A DNA stretch of 64,000 bases from Bacteriovoracaceae bacterium (GTDB lineage Bacteria; Bdellovibrionota; Bacteriovoracia; Bacteriovoracales; Bacteriovoracaceae). The notes beneath the pieces were generated by a model. It saw only the letters and a program-made list of their open reading frames with translations, did no database searches and was not told where the DNA came from. The DNA lies in contig JABFRR010000001.1 of the NCBI GenBank assembly GCA_013141065.1, forward strand, positions 1 to 64,000, in the 5' to 3' direction. Positions 1-6,757 of this stretch are shown in pieces (positions within the stretch are counted from its first letter, which is position 1; every line of letters begins with the position of its first letter). The position numbers were made by a program, and so were the translations under genes.

Positions 1-77
1 CGTTGACATTTTCAAATGTAAGGCCCTGTTAGATTTTTTTGCTTGGCCATCCACATCGTTGCAATTATTTTTATTAA

Positions 78-143
78 ATGAGTGAAAGCGATTGGCTAGA
101 AAAAGAATTTAAGAATATTGAATTTGAATTATACTGCTCATGA
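78..143 (+). pseudogene. N-terminal fragment of a Tn5-like IS4-family transposase
   Basis: A 21-codon frame begins MSESDWLEKEF, which resembles the start of Tn5/IS50-type IS4 transposases. It ends at the first bases of an IS630-like remnant that begins near 130. The rest of the same kind of protein reappears at 1691-2723, so I read this as the severed N-terminus of one transposase gene whose residues from about 19 to over 100 are missing. The last few codons come from the inserted IS630 end. The assignment rests on a short motif, so confidence is moderate. Confidence 0.5.
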
Positions 144-202
144 TTTAATTTTCTAGTAAAAATTATTTGGCCTATTGTTATGGCCGTACTATTATACTTT
201 TC

Positions 203-430
203 ATGTATAAATTTCTTAACAAAGACCAAAGACAGGAACTACTTGACGAGCTACAAATTGAGCGTTCAAAAAGATACGCTGATAGGATCGTGAGTTATTT
301 CTTCTTAGATGATAAATCAGACGTACAAAGATTTTCTAAATTTTTATTTCTCGATGAAGGATCCATTCAAAAGATCTATAAAACGGTAATATGGAAAAGC
401 TGGAGATCAAGAGACTCATGGTTTTATTGA
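203..430 (+). pseudogene. IS630-family transposase, N-terminal remnant
   Basis: The frame starts MYKFLNKDQRQELLDEL and encodes the helix-turn-helix N-terminus of an IS630-like transposase. Bases 130-288 are identical over 159 bp, in inverted orientation, to the end of the second copy near 21430. After 288 the two copies diverge with small insertions, deletions and substitutions, and this frame ends in unrelated residues. No DDE catalytic domain follows. A frame could be opened further upstream at TTG 167, but the ATG at 203 is the natural start. It is a dead fragment inserted into the Tn5-like element. Confidence 0.75.
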
Positions 431-482
431 CATTATAGTTTAGGCCTGTCAAAAAAATAAGTGCTCATTCTTGAGTCAAGAT

Positions 483-1684
483 TTAGAGTTGGGTTTTATC
501 GTATAATTCCATTCGCCGTGAAAAGAATGTTTTAGTAAATTTATTTTTTCCATTTCTTAAAGTAACTTCAATGCCCTTTTTATATGTCTTCTTATCAAGT
601 CGGGCCTTAACTGATAACCCTGTTTTAGTTTTTGTAGAAGAAATTAAATTGATAATTACTTCATACGAAAGTAATGGTTTTCCTCTCCAGTTTATACTGA
701 TAAAAGAAAATAATCTATGTTCTATTTTGTTCCACTTACTAGTTCCTGGAGGAAAATGACAGACTGTTATTTCAAGATTTTCTTTATTGGAAAGTTTTTG
801 CACTTCTTTCTTCCAGAGTCTCGATCGATAACCATTACTTCCACCAGCATCGGCAAATATTAATAATTTATTTGAATCTGGATAGCGCTTAATTCCCATT
901 TTCAACCACCACTGCCTAATGCTTTCAACAGCAAACTCCGCAGTGTCTGAACTAATTCCAACATTCACCCAGCCTTTATTATCTGCAATATCATAAACTC
1001 CATATGGTACTGCTTTTTGATACTTTTTTATCTGGAAAATCATGGCCATTAACTTCAACAGGTTTTCCTTTTTTACTCAACTCCCTCCCAACATTTTTAT
1101 AATTCCCTACTAATTCTTTCTTTTTAGCATCGACTGATATTACGGGATCATTGTGCTTTAGAAATTTTTTTGCAATTTTATTAATATAAAGAAATTGCTT
1201 GTTGCGGTCTGGTTTGTCTGCGCCTTCTTTGGTTTTTTTATTTCCTTGGAGACTATATTCCAGATCATGAAGTATTGAGGCTACTGTTTGATGACAGACA
1301 TCCAACTTTTTTTTTTTTAAAGCATCGGAAATATTTCTTACACTTTTACAAGTCCATCGGAGTGGATTTTCAGGATCACCCCGTGTCTCTGGTTCAATAA
1401 TCTCTTGCAAAATCTTTGTTAATTCGGGATTTGTTTCAGTAGATTTTTTACGACCACCGCCTTCTCGACGAACTGAAATTAATTTTTAGGTTTCTTTTTA
1501 GTTCTTTAATTCCACGCCGAATAGTTGATACTGCAACGCCAGAAATATCTGATATTATTTTTATTCCGCCGTAGCCTATAGACTCAGCTTCTGCCGCCAG
1601 CAAAATTCTCCGCTGTCGCTCATTGAGTTCAGGAAGTACTCCTGATAGTTTTATTTTTAATTCATCCTGAAGTTTTTTATTCAC
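483..1684 (-). pseudogene. ISAzo13-family transposase, frameshifted
   Basis: Three consecutive minus-strand frames (1684-1448, 1410-991, 1058-483) together make one protein of about 400 residues, the usual size for ISAzo13 (Rhodopirellula-type) transposases. The first frame starts at GTG and has the typical LNERQRRILLAAEAESIGYGG helix-turn-helix region. The last contains LLIFADAGGSNGYRSRLWK and VCHFPPGTSKWNKIEHRLF, the DDE-domain signatures of this family. At least two frameshifts, near 1490 and near 1030, break it. A GGCCTGTCA...AAGTGCTCA stretch near 443-467 looks like its terminal repeat. No matching end is visible beside the start codon, where the element abuts Tn5-like sequence. Confidence 0.88.
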
Positions 1685-1690
1685 TTCAAT

Positions 1691-2723
1691 ATGAAATCAT
1701 ATCTTTTTCGATTGGCCAAATATTATTTCAAGAATGATCACTTATTTTTTGACAAGCCCTTAGCTGTAAATATCAATGATGTACCTCTAGGAGTTATGGC
1801 CTTATCAACATGGAGTCGTGCATACGATGATATGTGGGAGAAAGAAAGTGATCGTTGGGCAGAGGCAATTTTAGAAACAGAAAAGCATTGTCCTAAAGGC
1901 ACAAAACTCATTCACGTCGCTGACAGGGAGGCAGATCAGTTTGAAGTTCTATTTACTTTAATAAAAAATAATAAAGATTTTATAATTAGATCCAAGCACG
2001 ATCGAATAATCGAAAATGGAGATCATTATCTTCGCTGGCATTTGAACAAAAAGAAAACTGATCATGAATTCAAAATATTTCATACGAAGTTAAAAAGATG
2101 TGGATGCAATTGTAAAGTACGGTGAGATAGAATTTTTTTGATCCTAGCTTCAAACTTAATGGACTTACTTCTGTAAAAGAAAAGTGGTGTTAAATATATT
2201 AGAAATAAGTACGACTGGGGAAGTTGCAGAGAAAGATCGATTGCACTGGATCTTGCTGACAAGTTTGCCATTGAAAAATTTTGGAGATGCTTCTAGAGTC
2301 ATTGATTATTATAAGAAACGCTGGCACATTGAAAATTATTTTAAAATTTTAAAAGATGGCGGATGCAAAGTTGAGAGAGCATCATTAAGAACATTTGAGC
2401 GACTAGAAAAATATATCACATTATTTTCAGTTATTGCGTGGAGAATTTATTACGTTAAACATTTAGCAGAAGCAGCTCCAGATGAAGATTCAAGTCTTTC
2501 TTTTTCAGAAGAAGAATCACTCGTTTTGAAAATAGAAAATAAGATATCTGATGATCAAAGAATAACGATTAGAGAGGCCCTACGATTTGTCGCTAAGATG
2601 GGGGGCTTTAATGGCCGTAAAAGCGACGGAGAGCCCGGGACGGTTAGTATTTGGCGAGGATTAATAAAGCTTGAAGCAAAAGTAGAAATGTTCAGATACC
2701 TCAAAGAAAAATATCAATTTTAA
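1691..2723 (+). pseudogene. Tn5-like IS4-family transposase, C-terminal two thirds, frameshifted
   Basis: Two frames, 1691-2125 and 2184-2723, carry the middle and C-terminal parts of an IS50/Tn5-type transposase. Visible signatures are VNINDVPLGVMAL, the ADREAD segment, the YxxRWxIExxFKxLK motif (YYKKRWHIENYFKILKDG) carrying the catalytic Glu, and the C-terminal GGFNGRKSDGEPG block. The stretch 2100-2200 between the frames has several stops and must carry more than one indel. The N-terminus lies at 78-129, so other IS material has replaced the intervening part. Confidence 0.85.
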
Positions 2724-2939
2724 TTCTAATAAATCTTCCCGATACAACACCAATCAATAAGTAATTTACAAACCGAGTAGCACCCTTTAAGAAGCGAATC
2801 AGTTAGTTTTATGATTTTTTAGCCAGTTATCCTCGCTGAGGCCGACCAATCTTTTTACACTTTATTTTCGACCATGTAATTATGGGGAAAAGTCAGCATT
2901 TACATTTTAAAAAACTCTTCTAAGTCATAAGATATTTTC

Positions 2940-3464
2940 ATGAAAAAATATTTTAGCACCATTATATTAGTCTTCTGTCTATCATTACCAGTTTGGGCGA
3001 ATGCAAGCTCCAAGGTCGATAAGTTAGTAGCGCTTGATACAACTGAACGCTTAGAAAATATTGAAGAATTAAAACACAATATCAGGTCATTGAAAGTTCA
3101 GATGCGTACACTTGAGATTGCCTTAGTAGAAGCAAAGAAGAAGAGAAGTGGAAAAAAAACCTGGAATAGAACAAAACGATATTCCGACGCGGTATCTGCC
3201 TTGGCAACTTTAGGTGGAGCAATCGCAGGTTGTTTTTTTGATGATAAAATTAGAGTCCTAAAAATTTCTTCATTTATATTTGGTATTTCATCTTCTGTTG
3301 GAGTTCTCTCAGGCTTGGCCGCTGACTTAACTACCGATGAAGCGGATAATGTCCAAAATAAGATTGATGAAATCATTCCTCTTTTAAAGGCCACTGAAAC
3401 CAATTTAACTTTGGAAGTTAAGCTCCTTTGTCAAAATGAGCCTAGTAATCAGAAGTGTAGATAG
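2940..3464 (+). CDS. Hypothetical exported coiled-coil/membrane protein
   Basis: This is a 174-residue protein I cannot assign to a family. Residues 1-22 form a clear signal peptide (basic start, hydrophobic core, cleavage near ANA-S). Residues 30-72 are charged and heptad-like, suggesting a coiled coil, and end in a very basic patch (KKKRSGKK). Two hydrophobic segments follow at about 84-98 and 105-128, then an acidic helical region and a tail with two Cys (LLCQNEP...KCR). It stands alone between the IS pile and the sigma-54 peptide gene. It could be a small inner-membrane or envelope protein, but no function can be stated. Confidence 0.7.
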   Translation: MKKYFSTIILVFCLSLPVWANASSKVDKLVALDTTERLENIEELKHNIRSLKVQMRTLEIALVEAKKKRSGKKTWNRTKRYSDAVSALATLGGAIAGCFFDDKIRVLKISSFIFGISSSVGVLSGLAADLTTDEADNVQNKIDEIIPLLKATETNLTLEVKLLCQNEPSNQKCR

Positions 3465-3552
3465 TGTCTATTTAACATTCACTAGTGTTTAATTTTTAAA
3501 CACTACAAAGTGATGTCACGTCATAACTCCCTTAAAATTGTTATTCCTAAGC

Positions 3553-3569
3553 TTGGCATGATCCATGCA
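3553..3569 (+). promoter_or_regulatory. Sigma-54 (-24/-12) promoter of the 3601 peptide gene
   Basis: The sequence TTGGCATGATCCATGCAA matches the RpoN consensus TTGGCAC-N5-TTGCW. The invariant GG (3555-3556) and GC (3567-3568) have the required spacing. Transcription would begin near 3580, giving a leader of about 20 nt that includes the AAAGGGGAA ribosome-binding site before ATG 3601. A similar site with the same spacing precedes the related gene at 5683. Confidence 0.75.
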
Positions 3570-3600
3570 AAATAATAAATAAACAACAAAGGGGAACTTT

Positions 3601-3798
3601 ATGAAAGTTTTAATTATTTTTGTACTTGCAATAATTTCGTTTAACTCATTTGCTGGAAACGCAAAAGTGGGTGAAGATAAAAAGGGTGAATGTACGCAAG
3701 GAGTACAGGCTGGGCGAAAAACAATACCTAAAGCCTTGGCAACAGAACCAGTAGCTCCAACGAAAGAAGTAAAGACAGACTCCGCTAAACCTGTTTAA
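3601..3798 (+). CDS. Small secreted Cys-containing peptide under a sigma-54 promoter
   Basis: The product is 65 residues. Residues 1-18 form a signal peptide with cleavage near SFA-G, leaving a mature peptide of about 46 residues with one Cys in GECTQGVQAGRK and a Pro/Ala/Thr-rich tail. The start is supported by AAAGGGGAA upstream. A -24/-12 promoter lies before it and a strong hairpin follows, so it is a monocistronic unit. The protein encoded at 5683 shares the MK-LII start, a VGE motif after the signal peptide, a single Cys and a Q-x-GR motif, so I regard the two as paralogues. No known family is recognised. As a sigma-54-driven exported peptide it would be expected to respond to an enhancer-binding regulator not present in this window. 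Confidence 0.75.
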   Translation: MKVLIIFVLAIISFNSFAGNAKVGEDKKGECTQGVQAGRKTIPKALATEPVAPTKEVKTDSAKPV

Positions 3799-3814
3799 TT
3801 CATAAATACTTATA

Positions 3815-3846
3815 TAATGGCCTGCTGAATAGCAGGCCATTATTTT
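3815..3846 (+). terminator. Rho-independent terminator after the 3601 gene
   Basis: AATGGCCTGCT-GAAT-AGCAGGCCATT is a perfect 11-bp stem with a 4-nt loop, followed by a short T-rich tract (ATTTTG). It closes the short sigma-54 transcription unit. Confidence 0.85.
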
Positions 3847-3908
3847 GTGTAAAGAATACACATTGTCAAAAAATTGGTCACTCTCAAAATTTTAAGGCCC
3901 CAAAACCA

Positions 3909-5598
3909 GCAATTCCCGGTCTATTTTTTAGCTGTATAATTTCGTGAAGTTTTGCGGGGCCCAAAAATATTTTTCTTCTGAGTTTTTTTCTGGCCTTCAC
4001 AAAATGTATATTTTTTGATCTCATGGGTTTGATGAAAATTCAAACACGCAAAAACTTAAATATTCAGGCACTAAATCGCCAACTCAGAGCTCACTTTGCA
4101 AAAATCAAAGACCCAAGGAAGGTAAAATCACTTCCCCTTGTTGATATAATCATGTCTGGTCTTGCAGTATTTCAATTGAAAATCCCGTCTCTACTCTTAT
4201 TAGATGATATGCGGAGCGAGCCGCTTGCTCACAAAAACCTAAAGCGCCTTTTCGATATAAAGCAAGTTCCATCTGATACTCAACTAAGGGATGTTTTAGA
4301 TCGCGTACCTACTGATGAGTTTCGCAACTCATTTAATTTAGTTTTTCATTCGCTTCAAAAAGACAAAGCCCTCGAACAATTTAAGTTTTTTGACGGACAC
4401 AAAGATCAGTATTTAGTCTCTTGTGATGCTACTGGTATCTTTGGTTCTACCAATATAAAGTGTGATTACTGCCTAGCTAAACTTCAAAAAAAGCAAGATG
4501 ATGACGGAGAAAAACTTCATTACCATCATCAACTTTTAGCCGCATCAATGGTGCACCCAAAACAAAAAACAGTTATTCCTCTCTGTCCAGAACCTATTAT
4601 TCAGCAAGATGGACAAGCAAAAAATGATTGTGAAATCAATGCGGCGAAAAGACTTTATTATCATCTTCGGGCCGCCCATCCTAAACTGCCAATGATTTTG
4701 CTTCAAGATGGACTTTATTCTACGGGGGCAAATGTATTGGAACTAAAAAAACATAATTTAAGTTTTATTATTGTTGCAAAACAAGATCGTTGTAAAAATT
4801 TATTTTTTGGATTTGATAAAAGAAAAGAAGGGCTAAAAGACACTGTAGAGTTCACCAATACTTCAATCATTGGAGATAAAACTAAAAAAACAAGGACGAG
4901 AACCTACTCATATGTAAATGCTTTGCCAATGACAGGAAAAGGTGATGTGGCCGTCAATTTTATTAAGTTCAAAGAAGCTATTGAATGGATCATTGACTCT
5001 GGTAGAAAAAAAGGGACAAATAAAAAAGAAGAAGTCGAATATGCTTGGATCACTGATATTGAAATTAGCAAAGATAATATTGAAAAAATAGTTGAAGCTG
5101 GGAGGTCGCGCTGGAAGATAGAAAATGAAGTTTTTAACACTCTAAAGAATCAGGGGTATCAGTTAGAGCACAATTATGGACATGGGAAAAAGTATCTTGC
5201 CAATAACTTTGCCATGCTCACAATGCTTGCCTTTCTCGTCGATCAAGTACAAGAGGCTCATTGTGACTTATTTAAAGCGACTCTCGAAAGATTTAAAAAA
5301 CGATGCTCTAAAATCTGGAGGTCTTTTGAATTTCTTCTCGTGAGCAGAGAATTTGAATCGTGGCTCGAACTATGGAGCTATTTATCACAACTAGGCAGAA
5401 CTTCGAACCCTAAATCGAATACAAGTTGAGCAAAAAAATCGCTCTGGCAAAATTGGAACCTTGAAAATTACTATTCTTTAGACGCATCGATGACTACTTT
5501 TTATACACTCTTAACTTCTTGATTAGGACAAAGATTTTATTATCTTCAGTTCAAGATTCTAATATTGCGAGATGATTCATAAAAGGCCGGGAGCCCCT
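3909..5598 (+). mobile_element. IS4-like insertion sequence, apparently complete
   Basis: An intact transposase gene is flanked by a 12-bp direct repeat GCCCCAAAACCA at 3897-3908 and 5599-5610, which would fit a target-site duplication. Just inside each copy lies an imperfect inverted repeat centred on TCCCGG (left ...TTCCCGGTCTATTTTTT; right, read inward on the other strand, CTCCCGGCCTTTTATGA). The implied element is about 1.69 kb. The ends are my inference from these repeats. Confidence 0.55.
4023..5429 (+). CDS. DDE transposase, IS4-like
   Basis: This is a full-length 468-residue transposase. The N-terminus has the HFAKIKDPRKVKSLPLVDI type of start seen in IS4/ISAs1-like transposases. The catalytic core shows VSCDATGIFGS (first Asp), MILLQDGLYST (second Asp) and RSRWKIENEVFNTLKNQGY (catalytic Glu in the YREK-like position), then LEHNYGHGKKYLANNFAML. 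No stop or frameshift interrupts it, so unlike the other IS genes here it may be functional. MGLM allows a start at 4023 or 4032, and no strong ribosome-binding site decides. The exact IS subfamily is uncertain; ISNCY/ISDol1-like groups share the same C-terminal motifs. Confidence 0.85.
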   Translation: MGLMKIQTRKNLNIQALNRQLRAHFAKIKDPRKVKSLPLVDIIMSGLAVFQLKIPSLLLLDDMRSEPLAHKNLKRLFDIKQVPSDTQLRDVLDRVPTDEFRNSFNLVFHSLQKDKALEQFKFFDGHKDQYLVSCDATGIFGSTNIKCDYCLAKLQKKQDDDGEKLHYHHQLLAASMVHPKQKTVIPLCPEPIIQQDGQAKNDCEINAAKRLYYHLRAAHPKLPMILLQDGLYSTGANVLELKKHNLSFIIVAKQDRCKNLFFGFDKRKEGLKDTVEFTNTSIIGDKTKKTRTRTYSYVNALPMTGKGDVAVNFIKFKEAIEWIIDSGRKKGTNKKEEVEYAWITDIEISKDNIEKIVEAGRSRWKIENEVFNTLKNQGYQLEHNYGHGKKYLANNFAMLTMLAFLVDQVQEAHCDLFKATLERFKKRCSKIWRSFEFLLVSREFESWLELWSYLSQLGRTSNPKSNTS

Positions 5599-5621
5599 GC
5601 CCCAAAACCATTAGGAAACTT

Positions 5622-5638
5622 ATGGCATCATTCGTGCT
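5622..5638 (+). promoter_or_regulatory. Sigma-54 (-24/-12) promoter of the 5683 peptide gene
   Basis: ATGGCATCATTCGTGCTT has GG at 5624-5625 and GC at 5636-5637, the same 12-base offset as the site before 3601. It shares the GGCAT-A-T---TGC pattern with that site. Transcription would start near 5649, about 34 nt before ATG 5683. The IS described at 3909-5598 ends just upstream of it. Confidence 0.68.
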
Positions 5639-5682
5639 TCATTATAAGTTAAGAAAACTTAAAACCTAGTTAGGAGGTTAGT

Positions 5683-5865
5683 ATGAAGGCATTAATCATT
5701 TCAGCACTTTTATTTTTTTCAGTTAGAGCGATGTCTGCAATCGTTGGTGAAAATTCGAACAGTGTTTGTATAAATTCACCACAAAATGGAAGAGAAGTGA
5801 AGGTAGTTGAAAAGCCAAATCTAGAGATTGAGATTGTAAAATCGGGTGAAGTAATCGAAAGATAG
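5683..5865 (+). CDS. Small secreted Cys-containing peptide, paralogue of the 3601 product
   Basis: The product is 60 residues. Residues 1-19 make a signal peptide (MKALIISALLFFSVRAMSA), followed by IVGENSNSVC and QNGREV. The VGE, single Cys and Q-x-GR features align with the 3601 protein; the rest is acidic and lysine-rich with no recognisable domain. AGGAGG sits 7-8 nt before the ATG, a near-ideal ribosome-binding site, which suggests strong translation once sigma-54 fires. The gene converges on the minus-strand gene ending at 5879. Function unknown; an exported, conditionally induced peptide is the most the sequence supports. Confidence 0.72.
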   Translation: MKALIISALLFFSVRAMSAIVGENSNSVCINSPQNGREVKVVEKPNLEIEIVKSGEVIER

Positions 5866-5878
5866 ATTTTATATTAAG

Positions 5879-6223
5879 TTATTCTTCGCTTAAAACTCGC
5901 CTTAGTCTTTCCTGTTCTTCTTCGGTATAGATATCATCGGGTGGAATGTTATTATTTTTGATTATTTTCTTTTTGGAAACGGAAGACATTTTTGATTTGA
6001 CTTGGTCTTCATTAGTTTCTTGTGCTGGTTCTGAGTTTGAATACAGTTTTTTTGAATATCGTTTCGTAGATGAAATTTTTTGTTTGGTAGTTTTTACTGC
6101 ATCTTTAGCGTAGGGAGTCACCAAAGCATAAAGTTTATCAAATAATTGTCGCTCGTTACCAATGGGAATGCATAAAATTGCAAAACTTAAAGTGAAATAA
6201 AAAATAAACCTTATTAGAAACAT
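5879..6223 (-). CDS. Hypothetical single-span membrane protein
   Basis: The product has about 114 residues. One N-terminal hydrophobic segment (MFLIRFIFYFTLSFAILCIPIG) is followed by a basic, lysine/serine-rich middle and an acidic C-terminus (EEEQERLRRVLSEE). A longer frame opens at 6244 inside the upstream receiver gene, but AGGTAGGATA lies directly before the ATG at 6223, so I prefer that start. It is probably translated from the same message as the receiver gene ending at 6231, leaving a gap of only 7 bp. No family recognised. It may be an envelope-anchored partner of the receiver, but that is only a guess from position. Confidence 0.6.
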   Translation of the reverse strand: MFLIRFIFYFTLSFAILCIPIGNERQLFDKLYALVTPYAKDAVKTTKQKISSTKRYSKKLYSNSEPAQETNEDQVKSKMSSVSKKKIIKNNNIPPDDIYTEEEQERLRRVLSEE

Positions 6224-6230
6224 ACTTATC

Positions 6231-6638
6231 CTACCTATGATCATTTTCGACTATTCTCTCGACTTTTTCTACGGCCTTTATCAAATCATCTCTATCAAAT
6301 GGCTTTTGTAGAAAATCTGTGGCTCCATTAGAGATTGATTCAATAACTATACTTTCAATATTTAGTGATGACATCATGATAATGAATTTTTCACCAGAGC
6401 CTTTTTCTTGCAAGTGTTTTGTTAATTCAAGGCCTGAGATCTCTGGCATGACGATATCAACAAATATTAGATTAGGTTTAGCAGAATGAGCGATTTGAAT
6501 TGCATCCTCTGCCGACGAGGCTTGTCCAATGACGTTAAAGCCTTCATAGGTCAAGATATCAATCATACTTTTTCTATTGAACTCAGAATCATCTACTATA
6601 AGGATTTTTAATTTTTCATGGTTTCGTGCTGGTTTCAT
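6231..6638 (-). CDS. Single-domain response regulator (CheY-like)
   Basis: The 135 residues are almost exactly one receiver domain. The acidic pair D16-D17 (LIVDDSE), the phospho-acceptor Asp near residue 61 (IFVDIVMPE), the Ser of IIMMSS and the Lys of FLQKPF are all present. There is no output domain, so it should act by protein-protein contact, like CheY or Spo0F-type proteins. No kinase gene is adjacent; the nearest is the PAS kinase at 12770, in a different unit. It is followed closely by the small membrane protein gene at 6223-5879. AGGTTATTTT precedes the ATG. Confidence 0.9.
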   Translation of the reverse strand: MKPARNHEKLKILIVDDSEFNRKSMIDILTYEGFNVIGQASSAEDAIQIAHSAKPNLIFVDIVMPEISGLELTKHLQEKGSGEKFIIMMSSLNIESIVIESISNGATDFLQKPFDRDDLIKAVEKVERIVENDHR

Positions 6639-6694
6639 AAAATAACCTAGTTTTAAATGTGCCCTAGGTTACATGATAGCAAATCCTGAACTTT

Positions 6695-6735
6695 AAAAAA
6701 GAAAAACCAACAATGCTGTTGGTTTCTCTTTTTAT
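6695..6735 (-). terminator. Terminator after lon
   Basis: AAACCAACA-ATGC-TGTTGGTTT is a perfect 9-bp stem. Read on the minus strand it is followed by TTCTTTTTT, so it ends lon transcription. The plus-strand reading is also T-rich. Confidence 0.85.
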
Positions 6736-6757
6736 AATAGACTGTACTTGTCGGAAA

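Larger units (their letters stand above)
1..2723. mobile_element. Nested graveyard of three IS types
   Basis: The order is: Tn5-like IS4 N-terminus (78-129), IS630 remnant from 130, ISAzo13-type element from about 443 to 1684, and Tn5-like IS4 remainder to 2723. The simplest history is IS630 inserting into the IS4 transposase near codon 18, then ISAzo13 entering, followed by deletion that removed most of IS630 and part of IS4. The transposase frames are broken or truncated, so no autonomous element remains. Bases 1-77 and 2724-2939 show no gene and may hold the outer ends of the IS4 element. Confidence 0.7.

Noticed and set aside
571..759. Plus-strand frame inside the ISAzo13-type gene
   Set aside because: The minus strand encodes clear transposase motifs over the same bases.
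3646..3861. Minus-strand frame across the 3601 peptide gene and its terminator
   Set aside because: It runs through a perfect terminator hairpin and opposes a gene with a promoter, ribosome-binding site and signal peptide.
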